From NCBI GenBank assembly GCA_012031975.1, contig JAAUSA010000007.1, forward strand, positions 1 to 54,736: 54,736 nucleotides of DNA, read 5' to 3'. Position 1 is the first letter of the stretch. Each line of letters opens with the position of its first letter. Below, piece after piece: positions 46,334 to 54,609 of the stretch. Below the pieces are notes generated by a model, which was not told the DNA's origin, searched no databases, and was given only the letters and a program-made list of their open reading frames with translations. The translations under genes were made by a program, and so were the position numbers. This DNA comes from Alkalinema sp. RU_4_3 (GTDB lineage Bacteria > Cyanobacteriota > Cyanobacteriia > Leptolyngbyales > Leptolyngbyaceae).

Positions 46334-47806
46334 CTAATGAGGATTCCCGTCACTGTCTAGCACTACTTTGATTAGGAAATAACCATTGTCATTAAGTATG
46401 TATTGAACTTGCGTAGGGGGAACAGCTTGTCTACCTCCAGTAAATGTAAAGCCATGACAGTTGTAATTTGTTGTGGGAGGCTCAAGTTCAACAATTGGAC
46501 TTTTTCCTTTATGATTCTGAATGTGTTCCTTTATGCTTTTTGCATCTCCTTCCTCAGCATAGCCTGTCAGAAAAGTTGTTATCAAACGATCTTTGTCTGT
46601 GTAGTATCCATTAGCAAGGTTTAAAGGAAACTTTCGAGTTGGACGTACTATTAGTAGATTGTTTCTGCTACCATCTTTGCGTTTTGCACGCCAAACTGTC
46701 CAAGATTTTCCGTATACACTATCATTTGGGTCATGAAGATAGAGTCCTTGTCCTCCCCACTTGCTTTTGATTTGAGTGATAGTGCCATCTGGACGAACAC
46801 CTGTGATGACACCTGAGTGAGTAATCGCTCCATTTCCATTACTTGCTCGATAAATTACAATATCGCCCTGTTCTGGTAAAGTTTCCTCCTTGTTGGGTTT
46901 CGCAATTTCGTTAGATGCATCCCGCGTCATTATCCAGCTACCTGAGCCACCTGAACCAATTCGGTTAGAGCCTCTCCGCTGTTGTATCCAAGTTCCCGCA
47001 AGACGATTGCCATTTTCGGAAAGTACCAGTGTGGCAGTACCATCCATATCATTCCAAGATTGATAATACTGAAACACGAGTTTGCATTTCTTTGAATCAA
47101 AACTGCCCGATTTGATCTGCCCGACTCCACTTCCCGGTTGATTCCAACTTCCTGACAAATTTGAATTAAATTTCACTTGCCCCCAATCTGATCGCCATTC
47201 TCCAGCGATCGAAACATTGGAAGTACACGACACTGGTTTCTCGCGTGTCATAGTCCATCCACCAGAGCCACCAGAGCCTGGTCGATTAGATCCCCTTGGC
47301 TGTTGTGACCAAGTTCCTGAAAGGCGATTGCCATCTTCTGAAAGAGTAAACGTGCCAGTACCCGTCATGTTATTCCAAGGCTGGTAATACTGAAACACGA
47401 GCTTACGTGTTTTTGAATCATAACTGCCGCTAGTAATCTGTCCGATCCCACCGCCTTGGTTCCAACGCCCCGTTAAATTGGCATTAAATTCTACTACTCC
47501 CCACTCTGACTGCCACTTTCCTTCGAGTGAAACAGGTGACGGATTAGCCGCTAATATCAACTCTTCTTGGATCGGTTGGGAGACACTAGAAATAGGGGCA
47601 GAATGAGGCAATGTAGAGGGAGCAATACCCATCGGTGGCACCGCCGCAGTAGCAACTTCACCCCGCCCAAAAAGTTCATAATAAGCCGTAGAATTAAAAC
47701 TCAGCAGCCCAAAGAGAAGAAAGGTGATCGCTTTTCTTAGAAAAACTGCATTGACAACCGTTAGACAGGTGAGAAGCGCAACAAGAGCTAGACGGAACTG
47801 CCGCAT
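46334..47806 (-). CDS. Secreted protein with two lipocalin-like repeats and a C-terminal Cys/His domain (cassette gene)
   Basis: This 490-residue protein has hydrophobic N-terminal segments (LALVALLTCLTVVNAVF, AITFLLFGLLSF), then two near-identical repeats of about 94 residues (95-189 and 201-296), each GxWxSxWGxVxFNxNLxGxWNQ...GTWxQQxRGSNRxGSGG. A C-terminal half follows: GDIVIYRASNGNGAITHSG (His330) resembles NlpC/P60-like or CHAP domains, but the Cys-containing NYNCHGFTF (Cys450) comes after it, as in permuted papain-like folds. I infer a possible cell-wall or protein hydrolase. It is the only gene between two attC-like sites, and its 3' end faces the left one. Confidence 0.7.
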   Translation of the reverse strand: MRQFRLALVALLTCLTVVNAVFLRKAITFLLFGLLSFNSTAYYELFGRGEVATAAVPPMGIAPSTLPHSAPISSVSQPIQEELILAANPSPVSLEGKWQSEWGVVEFNANLTGRWNQGGGIGQITSGSYDSKTRKLVFQYYQPWNNMTGTGTFTLSEDGNRLSGTWSQQPRGSNRPGSGGSGGWTMTREKPVSCTSNVSIAGEWRSDWGQVKFNSNLSGSWNQPGSGVGQIKSGSFDSKKCKLVFQYYQSWNDMDGTATLVLSENGNRLAGTWIQQRRGSNRIGSGGSGSWIMTRDASNEIAKPNKEETLPEQGDIVIYRASNGNGAITHSGVITGVRPDGTITQIKSKWGGQGLYLHDPNDSVYGKSWTVWRAKRKDGSRNNLLIVRPTRKFPLNLANGYYTDKDRLITTFLTGYAEEGDAKSIKEHIQNHKGKSPIVELEPPTTNYNCHGFTFTGGRQAVPPTQVQYILNDNGYFLIKVVLDSDGNPH

Positions 47807-48042
47807 GATAGAAACCTATTGTAAAAATAAAATCTTTTAATACGCCCTGAATAGAAATTTACAGTATTGACTCTGAATGATCCAGTATTTTCCGCCACAA
47901 AAGTTTCATTCTAATGTTACGAAAAGTACAGTAAATGGCTACTTGTGTGAGATCACTTGAATCAGCCTAGAGCTAGTTGTCTCAGTCTCTTACGCTTTGA
48001 CAGATAAACATCAAACACTGTCTTAACCGATAATTTGAAGCC

Positions 48043-48124
48043 GCATAACGACCCCGCTCACCGGACGCAGATAACCTCTGCATCTCACCAACAACTTGAC
48101 TTCGTTCCGGTGCAGCGGGATTGT
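48043..48124 (-). repeat. attC site 4 (left part), interrupted by a group II intron
   Basis: Minus-strand reading: R' GTTATGC (48043-48049) preceded by GGTC, L' TCCGGTGAGCGGG, and L'' CCCGCTGCACCGGA (48106-48119) with one extra base. The R'' core is split: TTGT at 48121-48124 continues at 50087 as TAGCT, giving GTTAGCT on the plus strand. Joined, the site is 87 bases, the same as the sites at 51206, 52437 and 53899. Confidence 0.8.
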
Positions 48125-48643
48125 GTACGCCCAGCATGGGCGTGAGCTAATGGGGTGCAAGTCCCCTGGGGGAGAACCCGCATCCAAATGCTCGCAAGTC
48201 TTGGAGCCGAGTGATGCCAACCCCTAGTCTAAGGCAAGAGCGTCTCCGTGAGGAGGGGTTTGAAGGAAGCCAGCGACAAAACTGCGTGCCGACGGACAGA
48301 AACGTCATAGAAGGCTGGAATCTCCGGGGCGAGTTAGCACAACATAACAAAGCCCACGGGTTCAGGAGACACGGTAAATGACGCGGTCATGCAGGGAAAG
48401 TTCACGTTCTTATCTGGGGAGATCTGCCTCAATGGCAGTCTTAGAGACTACGGGAGTCTGATTGAGGTCTATCTGGAAACGGGTAGGTAGCCACAGAACC
48501 CTAAGGCTTCAAAGGCGGCCCAGCAGTCGGCAACGGCTGTTGCAAGGGGCAGAAGTCAGCCGAGGCCATAGTAGTCAAATGCCAAGCTGTAATGGTTTGG
48601 ACAGGGCGAAGGGCCGAACCCAATTAATTTTTAAGGAGGAGCG

Positions 48644-50008
48644 ATGGAAAACTCAGACGTTTCGCTGAACCCGTCCGGGGGAGAAATGGATGTGCGTGGA
48701 GCCATAGAGCCAGCCTTAGAGACAGATCTGATGGAGCGAATTCTCAGCTCAGAGAATCTGCACCGAGCATGGCGACAAGTGAGGTCAAATCGAGGCGCGC
48801 CCGGCATTGACGGGATGCGTATTGAAGACTTTCCGGCCTACGCTCGGCTTCACTGGGAGGAGATTCGTCAATCTTTGCGAGAGGGTAAGTATCAACCGAC
48901 TCCTGTGCGGCGGGTAGTGATACCTAAGCCGGGTGGGAAGGGAGAACGTTTGCTCGGTGTGCCTTCGGTCTTGGACCGGGTGATCCAGCAGGCCATCTTG
49001 CAAGTGCTGAGGCCCATCTTTGACCCGGAATTTTCCGAGTACAGTTTTGGGTGTCGTCCGAAGCGCAGTGCCCATGGTGCGATCTTACAGGTAAAAGCCT
49101 ATGTCAAGCAGGGATACCGAGGCGTGGTGGATTTGGACTTGGAAAAGTTCTTTGACACCGTGAATCAGGATGTCCTTATGGCAAGGGTCTCCCGCAAGGT
49201 GCGGGATAAGACGCTACTGAGCTTGATTGGTCGCTACCTGCGTGCCGGGGTAATGGTTGAAGGGAAGGTCGAAGCAACGGACTGGGGCACGCCGCAAGGC
49301 TCTCCCCTATCGCCATTGCTGGCCAACATCCTGTTGGATGACCTAGACCAGGAGTTGGAGCGTCGGGGTCACCGTTTTGTTCGCTATATGGACGATCTGG
49401 TCATTTTGGTCAAATCGCCCCGAGCGGCTAGGCGTGTAATGGCGAGTGTGACTCACTACCTGACCCAGAAGCTGCGACTCAAGGTAAATCCGCTCAAAAG
49501 CCGTGTTTGCCGTATCGAACGATTGGAATACTTGGGGTTTACCTTTCAAGGAATTCGGATCATTTGGACAGAACAAGCATTCCAAGACTTCAAGCATCGT
49601 TTGCGAGGATTGACCTCCAGGCGATGGCGGGTGTCGATGGAATATCGTATTGGGCGGATTAATCAGTATCTGCGTGGATGGATGGGCTACTTTGGTATTT
49701 CCAAATTGTATGGTCCGATTCCAGAGTTAGACAGTTGGCTGAGACGACGTATCCGGATGTGTTATTGGAAACAATGGCGTAAACCGAGAACGCGCATCGG
49801 CAACCTGCTGAGGCTAGGAACGCCGAGACAACATGCTTTCTCGACTGGCTTGAGCCGGAAGGGATATTGGCGGTTGTCGCGGACGATGGCGACGCATACG
49901 GGAATGACAAATGAGTGGCTAGCACAACAGGGATTGCTATCGATTCGCGATCTCTGGATGAGGGTTCAGGGATACGATAAGAAGCCTGTCAAGTTGTCTA
50001 GCAGTTAG
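48644..50008 (+). CDS. Group II intron reverse transcriptase/maturase
   Basis: This 454-residue protein has RT blocks RRVVIPKPGGKGERLLGVPSVLDRVIQQAI, SFGCRPKRSAHGAI, VVDLDLEKFFDTVNQD, GTPQGSPLSPLLANILLDDLD (215-235) and the catalytic YMDD (248-251), followed by maturase domain X (YRIGRINQYLRGWMGYFGI) and the C-terminal SRKGYWRLSRTMATHTGMTNEWLAQQGL. There is no HNH endonuclease, as expected for class C introns that use structured targets. It splices the intron RNA and reverse transcribes it into DNA. AAGGAGGAGCG precedes the ATG. Confidence 0.95.
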   Translation: MENSDVSLNPSGGEMDVRGAIEPALETDLMERILSSENLHRAWRQVRSNRGAPGIDGMRIEDFPAYARLHWEEIRQSLREGKYQPTPVRRVVIPKPGGKGERLLGVPSVLDRVIQQAILQVLRPIFDPEFSEYSFGCRPKRSAHGAILQVKAYVKQGYRGVVDLDLEKFFDTVNQDVLMARVSRKVRDKTLLSLIGRYLRAGVMVEGKVEATDWGTPQGSPLSPLLANILLDDLDQELERRGHRFVRYMDDLVILVKSPRAARRVMASVTHYLTQKLRLKVNPLKSRVCRIERLEYLGFTFQGIRIIWTEQAFQDFKHRLRGLTSRRWRVSMEYRIGRINQYLRGWMGYFGISKLYGPIPELDSWLRRRIRMCYWKQWRKPRTRIGNLLRLGTPRQHAFSTGLSRKGYWRLSRTMATHTGMTNEWLAQQGLLSIRDLWMRVQGYDKKPVKLSSS

Positions 50009-50013
50009 GTTGG

Positions 50014-50052
50014 GAACCGCCCGGTGCGGACCCGCACGCCGGGTGGCGTGGG
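50014..50052 (+). ncRNA. Group II intron domain V
   Basis: GAACCGCCCGGTGCGG and CCGCACGCCGGGTGGCG fold into the paired catalytic hairpin, with the AGC/ACC-like triad and bulge expected for IIC domain V, 6 bases after the maturase stop. Confidence 0.7.
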
Positions 50053-50106
50053 AGGGGGAGATCGTGAGGTTTTCCCCTATCCCGATTAGCTAGCGACACT
50101 TAATCA

Positions 50107-51075
50107 TTACCACTCGCTATATAGTCTTTCAACATAAGTCATTATTTCCTCCCTGGGTAAACGAATTCTAGGCTTTTGCAGTGGGTACAAACTTTCCAAA
50201 GTAGCTAAATCTTGCTCTACAACCTTTGCTGTTGACTGCATCAATGACCTCCGAGCGATCGCATTTATTCCCGGCAACTGAAATAATGGATTCTTCCATT
50301 TGCCATAGCATAAGACAAAGGTTTTTGTTCGATGTTCAGTTTCAGGGTACAAAATGAAGAACTGTGGAACATGCCCAATATCAACCTCAGCTCTGAACAT
50401 GGTCGTTGAGGGAAAACTGTATTCTAGTTCGCTTCTATAGGATTTTGGAATACTGAACAGAGCAGGGTTCTCCAGAATCTCACTCAGAGTATTATCTTCG
50501 CGCAGAAAGGTCAGTTCAACTCTGGCACGGTAACCATCCTCTTCAAAAGTATGAATTGGATTTTCACGAATCTTAAAGCTTGCGCGATGGCTGCCGTTTT
50601 GGTGATTAAAGTCGTAGTTGATTTTAATGCAACTTAAAAAGCTTGCATGGATGCTCTTTTCACCTGCAACACCAAGAAAACTCAAGCCCTTAGTTCTTCG
50701 AGAAATCAGATCGGGAATGGGCAAGCGCGGATCAAAACCTCCATACGTCCAGATTAGGTCGCCTTGAACCACTAACTCTAAGGTCTTTGCGATCGCTTGA
50801 CCATTTGGTTCTCCATCCTTGAGTAACTGACCGTTGCCATTAAACTCAAGAGCATGAAAGGGACACGCAATAGAGTTGCGAGACTCACAAATCCAACCTT
50901 CAGAAAGGGGAGCCTGCATGTGAGGGCAAATATTTTCGAGAGCAAATATTTCACCTTGTGTATTTTGCCACAAGACATAATCTTGACTGTTGAGCGTAAT
51001 CTTGTAGGGTTTGTTTAAACTCAACATTGAGCGATGTGCAACTAACCAAGGAGCACCCGGAAGAACTATTGTCAT
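50107..51075 (-). CDS. Rieske non-haem iron oxygenase (cassette gene)
   Basis: This 322-residue protein has an N-terminal Rieske domain with CPH (Cys50, His52) and CPFH (Cys71, His74) as 2Fe-2S ligands, and the mononuclear-iron motif with Asp155, His158 and His163 in NYDFNHQNGSH. This matches the oxygenase component of aromatic-ring or tetrapyrrole-side-chain oxygenases. No ferredoxin or reductase is adjacent. AGGAG precedes ATG 51075. Its stop lies 16 bases from the R'' end of attC 4 and its start 130 bases from attC 3, so it is alone in its cassette. Confidence 0.88.
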   Translation of the reverse strand: MTIVLPGAPWLVAHRSMLSLNKPYKITLNSQDYVLWQNTQGEIFALENICPHMQAPLSEGWICESRNSIACPFHALEFNGNGQLLKDGEPNGQAIAKTLELVVQGDLIWTYGGFDPRLPIPDLISRRTKGLSFLGVAGEKSIHASFLSCIKINYDFNHQNGSHRASFKIRENPIHTFEEDGYRARVELTFLREDNTLSEILENPALFSIPKSYRSELEYSFPSTTMFRAEVDIGHVPQFFILYPETEHRTKTFVLCYGKWKNPLFQLPGINAIARRSLMQSTAKVVEQDLATLESLYPLQKPRIRLPREEIMTYVERLYSEW

Positions 51076-51205
51076 AAGAATGCTCTCCTGTTTTAGACGG
51101 TTGGCAACGACAATTCTCTTCCCTCAATTTTATCAACAGACTGCTGCTTCAAGATTGAGCGCTTCACCGACAATTCTCAAATGCCGCCCCACCGACAAAC
51201 CAGCA

Positions 51206-51291
51206 GGCTAACGACCAAGATAAGCGGCGGCAAATAGATTTTGCAACTCTATCAAGATCTCTTGTCCGTCCGCTTCATCGACGTGTTAGCT
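51206..51291 (-). repeat. attC site 3
   Basis: 86 bases. Minus-strand reading: R'' AGCTAAC (51285-51291), L'' GATGAAGCGGACGG with one base extra, then L' CCGCCGCTTATC and R' GTTAGCC (51206-51212) preceded by GGTC. The L arms pair well apart from the extra base. It starts 4 bases after the stop of the cupin gene. Confidence 0.8.
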
Positions 51292-51295
51292 GGCG

Positions 51296-51643
51296 CTATG
51301 CACCACCACCAGATTCAAATGCACCCATTCTCCCAAGCCGAATGGTAATAATTTCCACATCCGTGATGGCTTTGTGAGAACCTTGCTGAGTGTGAGCAGG
51401 TGTAATCCAGAACGTACCTTGAGAACAAGTTGTTCCACCAGTTTCCACAACTCCACTTAACACGTAAACGTACTCATTACAAGGGTGCGTGTGGATAGGG
51501 ATGATAGTCCCAGCCTTCAGCTTCAGTAAGTGAATTGAACCCTCTGACACAGGCTCAGCCAAAGGCAAAAACTGTGTGCCGGGGAACTGCTCCATGTTCA
51601 GCCATTGCCCAGAGTCAGTTTGAATGAAAGTCTGTTCTGGCAT
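51296..51643 (-). CDS. Cupin-domain protein, regulated partner of TetR (cassette gene)
   Basis: This 115-residue cupin has GTIIPIHTHPCNEYVYVLSG (motif 1 with two His and a Glu) and GTFWITPAHTQQGSH (motif 2). The anti-sigma ChrR or dioxygenase-like cupins share it; a metal site is probable but the reaction is unknown. It is divergent from a TetR gene over 79 bases with a palindromic operator, and ends 4 bases from attC 3. Confidence 0.85.
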   Translation of the reverse strand: MPEQTFIQTDSGQWLNMEQFPGTQFLPLAEPVSEGSIHLLKLKAGTIIPIHTHPCNEYVYVLSGVVETGGTTCSQGTFWITPAHTQQGSHKAITDVEIITIRLGRMGAFESGGGA

Positions 51644-51676
51644 ATCCTAATTTCTCATGGTAAGGTAATGGGGCAC

Positions 51677-51695
51677 GAGTGAATAATATTCACTC
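51677..51695. promoter_or_regulatory. Palindromic operator between cupin and TetR genes
   Basis: GAGTGAATA and TATTCACTC form a perfect 19-base palindrome around one A, in the 79-base divergent spacer. It also covers a possible -10 (TAATAT). It is the expected size for a TetR dimer site, so the regulator probably controls itself and the cupin gene. Confidence 0.7.
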
Positions 51696-51722
51696 CCGAA
51701 GCTTATCATAAACCTCTACAGC

Positions 51723-52361
51723 ATGAGCAGGCAATTGAAAACCTCGCAATCCCGTTACGATATTGAAGGCAGATATAAAGCACTACTTGAAGCAGGTGAG
51801 ACTTTATTATGCAATGGGTATGACAGCGCTCAGCCCCAACTCATTGCCAAAACTGCAGGCGTGTCGATTGGACTATTTTATCGACACTTCAAAAACAAGC
51901 AGGAATTGCTAACTGCCATTATGGTTCATCATTTAGGGATTTTGCATCGCCAAACTATACAGGAAATTGAGTATTCCCCCAATCCAGTTGAAGCACTTCA
52001 TATTGTCCTAATTTTGACGCTGCGCTACTTCCAAGCTCATCAAGGACTGATCAAGCTCTTTTTCATGCAAATCGGTTATGGGGATGCGATCGCAACCGAA
52101 CAATTGCGAGAAGCTAGGAAAACTTATCGAAATATCTTGGAATCCATTCTCCAATCAGGAATTGCGAGAGGTGTATTCATTACTCCAGATGATTTGGATA
52201 TTCAAATAGCTATCAATAGCATTATTGGGACGATTAACTGGTCACTCTACGACCTGTTAATTGTTAGAAATGAAGCGATAGAACCAGATGACCTGGGAGC
52301 AAGGCTCTCAACGCATATTCTTCGTGGTCTGGGTTATGAATTTAATACCGTACACCCATAA
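51723..52361 (+). CDS. TetR-family transcription regulator (cassette gene)
   Basis: This 212-residue protein has an N-terminal HTH (YKALLEAGETLLCNGYDSAQPQLIAKTAGVSIGLFYRHFKNKQELLTAI, about 18-66) and a ligand-binding helical C-terminal domain. It reads towards attC 2, opposite to the cassette orientation, and is divergent from the cupin gene with which it shares an operator. The effector is unknown. Confidence 0.9.
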   Translation: MSRQLKTSQSRYDIEGRYKALLEAGETLLCNGYDSAQPQLIAKTAGVSIGLFYRHFKNKQELLTAIMVHHLGILHRQTIQEIEYSPNPVEALHIVLILTLRYFQAHQGLIKLFFMQIGYGDAIATEQLREARKTYRNILESILQSGIARGVFITPDDLDIQIAINSIIGTINWSLYDLLIVRNEAIEPDDLGARLSTHILRGLGYEFNTVHP

Positions 52362-52436
52362 CCGAAAACTTACGCTGACTTGGCTCCCGAAACCAGCATA
52401 TAACTTTCATGTGCTCCCCTAACCAAGGTTTAAGCC

Positions 52437-52523
52437 AGCTAACGGTTGCAATCAGCGGCGACGAGTAAACTTTGCAGCATCACCAAGGTCCCTCAACCGT
52501 CCGCTGCATTGCAATTGTTATAC
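52437..52523 (-). repeat. attC site 2
   Basis: 87 bases. Minus-strand reading: R'' GTATAAC (52517-52523), L'' TTGCAATGCAGCGG, L' CCGCTGATTGCAA and R' GTTAGCT (52437-52443). The L arms pair over 13 bases with one extra G in L''. It is the clearest of the sites and starts 8 bases after the stop of the next cupin gene. Confidence 0.85.
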
Positions 52524-52531
52524 TGCGCTAT

Positions 52532-52852
52532 CTACACTTGCTTTTCTGGATAGAAGATAAACAGCGTACAACCTGTCTTAGATTGGGGAACATGACTAGA
52601 CCCAACTGGATGATGAATGAATGTTCCGGCAGGATAGTCACGAGTCCCATCATTAAAAACTCCACTCATGACCAAAACTTCCTCTGAATTGTCTTGGTGG
52701 AAGTCAACGCCCTCCCATCGAGCGCCAGGTGCAATCTCAACCACCACTGCCTGTGATCCAGCATCACCTTGCCATAACTGGCGCACAGAAATTCCACTGA
52801 AAACCTCTTGAACTGGGCTATCTTGTCCGTTTGACCATACTATTGTACTCAT
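52532..52852 (-). CDS. Cupin-domain protein, ChrR-like (cassette gene)
   Basis: This 106-residue cupin has GARWEGVDFHQDNSEEVLVMSGVFNDG (motif 1) and YPAGTFIHHPVGSSHVP (motif 2), the pattern of ChrR-like cupins of the anti-sigma group. It differs from the cupin at 51296. It is divergent from a LysR regulator and ends 8 bases from attC 2. Substrate and metal are unknown. Confidence 0.85.
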   Translation of the reverse strand: MSTIVWSNGQDSPVQEVFSGISVRQLWQGDAGSQAVVVEIAPGARWEGVDFHQDNSEEVLVMSGVFNDGTRDYPAGTFIHHPVGSSHVPQSKTGCTLFIFYPEKQV

Positions 52853-52919
52853 TTAGATCCTCTCCTTTGAACTTGTAACTGAAGCTTAAACTGCTAAAAT
52901 CTATTTGTCAAAATGAACT

Positions 52920-52940
52920 AAATGAATTTAAGATTCATTT
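52920..52940. promoter_or_regulatory. Inverted repeat in the LysR-cupin spacer
   Basis: AAATGAAT (52920-52927) and ATTCATTT (52933-52940) pair perfectly around TTAAG, 16 bases upstream of the LysR start and inside the 104-base divergent spacer. Size and place fit a LysR-type recognition site; a T-N11-A core is present. Confidence 0.6.
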
Positions 52941-52956
52941 TTACTGATATACACTT

Positions 52957-53844
52957 ATGGAATTTCGCCATCTACAGACCTTTCAAGCGATCGTGCAAGA
53001 AGGTAGCTTTCTGAAAGCCGCTGAAAAGCTTCAGTACGCACAATCCACAATCACATTGCATATCCAGCAGCTAGAAGCAGAGTTAGGCGTGAAACTTTTC
53101 TCTCGTCGCGGTAAGCGCACAGAATTAACGGTTGCTGGTAGAACCCTTCAAGATCACGCTGACTATCTACTTCATCGTGCAGCTAATTTACAGCAAACAA
53201 TGACTGATTTAGTTGCCGGGGAAGCTGGGCATCTACGAATCGGGTCAATCGAACCTGTTGCGAGTGTTCATTTGCCTACGGTACTGACACAATTTTGCCG
53301 TGAACACCCTAAAGTGCGTCTGACCTTAGAAGTTGGGGTGACTCAAGTGATTAGCCAGCGTGTAGCGGCAGGCTCACTAGATGCAGCGATCTGTTCACCT
53401 CCAAGTGCAAATTTAGATTTAGCTTTTGAATTGCTATTTCAAGATCCGATCGCACTGCTAATTCCAGAAACACACCAATTCGCCGCATTAGATTGTATTT
53501 CAGTTTCCTCATTGGTCGGAGAGCGTTTGATTCTTACCGAGGAACACTGTCCCTATCGTAATATTTTAGAGAAAGCGTTACTTCCTCATGGAATTAACCC
53601 CTTTTCAGGGATCGAAGTGATGAGTCTGGAAGCAATCAAACAAATGGTGCGATGTGGCTTAGGAGTGGGTGTCCTGCCTAGTGCTGCAATCGCTTCTCCC
53701 CCTCCACATACGATTACTCGAAATATCGCAGAGTTAGATTTGAAATTACCTGTTGGTGTTGTCTTTCAATCAGAAACAAGCTTTCCTGGCTCGACCTTGT
53801 ACTCACTAATTTCAGAATTGAAAGCCAGCTTGGAAAAACTCTAA
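52957..53844 (+). CDS. LysR-family transcription regulator (cassette gene)
   Basis: This 295-residue LTTR has the HTH MEFRHLQTFQAIVQEGSFLKAAEKLQYAQSTITLHIQQLEAELGVKLFSRRGKRTELT and a substrate-binding domain (LRIGSIEPVASVHLPTVL, MVRCGLGVGVLPSAA). It is divergent from the ChrR-like cupin gene and reads opposite to the cassette direction. By analogy it controls its own gene and the cupin; the inducer is unknown. Confidence 0.92.
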   Translation: MEFRHLQTFQAIVQEGSFLKAAEKLQYAQSTITLHIQQLEAELGVKLFSRRGKRTELTVAGRTLQDHADYLLHRAANLQQTMTDLVAGEAGHLRIGSIEPVASVHLPTVLTQFCREHPKVRLTLEVGVTQVISQRVAAGSLDAAICSPPSANLDLAFELLFQDPIALLIPETHQFAALDCISVSSLVGERLILTEEHCPYRNILEKALLPHGINPFSGIEVMSLEAIKQMVRCGLGVGVLPSAAIASPPPHTITRNIAELDLKLPVGVVFQSETSFPGSTLYSLISELKASLEKL

Positions 53845-53898
53845 TTGATGCAGCCCACAGACAGCCTTCAAATACTGTCTCCACCGACGACTTGAGCA

Positions 53899-53984
53899 GT
53901 ATAACGTTCGTGTTCAGCGGATGCAAATAATCTCTCGATCTTAATGACAAGACTAATAATTCCGCTGCAACACGATTGTTATGT
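53899..53984 (-). repeat. attC site 1
   Basis: 86 bases. Minus-strand reading: R'' ACATAAC (53978-53984), L'' CGTGTTGCAGCGGA with one extra base, L' TCCGCTGAACACG and R' GTTATAC (53899-53905). It lies 60 bases after the stop of the DUF3592-like gene. Confidence 0.8.
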
Positions 53985-54044
53985 GCCAACTATACCGTAG
54001 GCACATCAAAGCGTTTCTAATCTTCCATAGTACTTTGTAGATCA

Positions 54045-54536
54045 TCATTTCCTCAATAATAAGTAAAGGGTAAAAATAAATATCATCAACGTAACTACGA
54101 TCATGCCAAAAAATACGATAGCCCAAGCGAAATCAAAAAAATAAGATGACCGTAATCCGCGCCTTAGCACCATCTCCTGAGGACTATTAGGACGATAAAA
54201 GATTTCTCTCTTGCTTCCCAATGCATAAGTGACATTTTCTGCGTATTCAACAGCTTTACGACTGTGAAATCCTCTCTGCTCAAACTGTGCTGTAAAAGCA
54301 GTGCCATCCACAATATATCTATATGTAAAAGCTATTCCATAATTTGGACCTGTTCTGATGCTGCCTATATCATCAAGAATACGACAAGCTATCACTGTAC
54401 TTTCAGCAGGACACCAACTTTTGCTCCGATACCCTAATATTATTTTTTGAATTGACCAAATTATTGATTTGAAACTTTCTACCGTAAAGAACAATAATGC
54501 TACACCACCGCATATGAATCCAAGGACTTCCCCCAT
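54045..54536 (-). CDS. DUF3592-like membrane protein (cassette gene)
   Basis: This 163-residue protein has a hydrophobic helix at each end (about 5-30 and 133-160) around a beta domain: WCPAESTVIACRILDD, YGIAFTYRYIVDGTAFTAQF, EYAENVTYALGSKREIFYRPNSPQEMVLR. This is the DUF3592 arrangement, of unknown function. It is AT-rich compared with the core genes. Its 3' end faces attC 1, so it is the gene of the first cassette visible. Confidence 0.8.
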   Translation of the reverse strand: MGEVLGFICGGVALLFFTVESFKSIIWSIQKIILGYRSKSWCPAESTVIACRILDDIGSIRTGPNYGIAFTYRYIVDGTAFTAQFEQRGFHSRKAVEYAENVTYALGSKREIFYRPNSPQEMVLRRGLRSSYFFDFAWAIVFFGMIVVTLMIFIFTLYLLLRK

Positions 54537-54609
54537 TACAACACCGCCTATTTCTCATCCAATGAACCTAGACTTTCCATGTGAAATATTGAAGAAACTT
54601 TATCAGTGT

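Larger units (their letters stand above)
48125..50086 (+). mobile_element. Group II intron of the IIC-attC type
   Basis: The element of about 1.96 kb starts GTACGCCCAGCATGGGCG (close to the GUGYG 5' consensus), encodes a maturase at 48644-50008, has a IIC-like domain V near 50014-50052 and ends CCCTATCCCGAT. It sits on the plus strand, opposite to the cassette genes, between TTGT and TA of an attC R'' core. Known IIC-attC introns use this TTGT/T target and this orientation. Removing it restores a complete attC. Confidence 0.85.

Noticed and set aside
46004-54000. CRISPR array as an explanation for the regularly spaced sites
   Set aside because: The sites are kilobases apart, are imperfect hairpins rather than identical repeats, and enclose genes; no cas gene is present.
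54541-54609. Further attC site between the DUF3592-like gene and the second intron
   Set aside because: I found no GTTA core with matching arms there.
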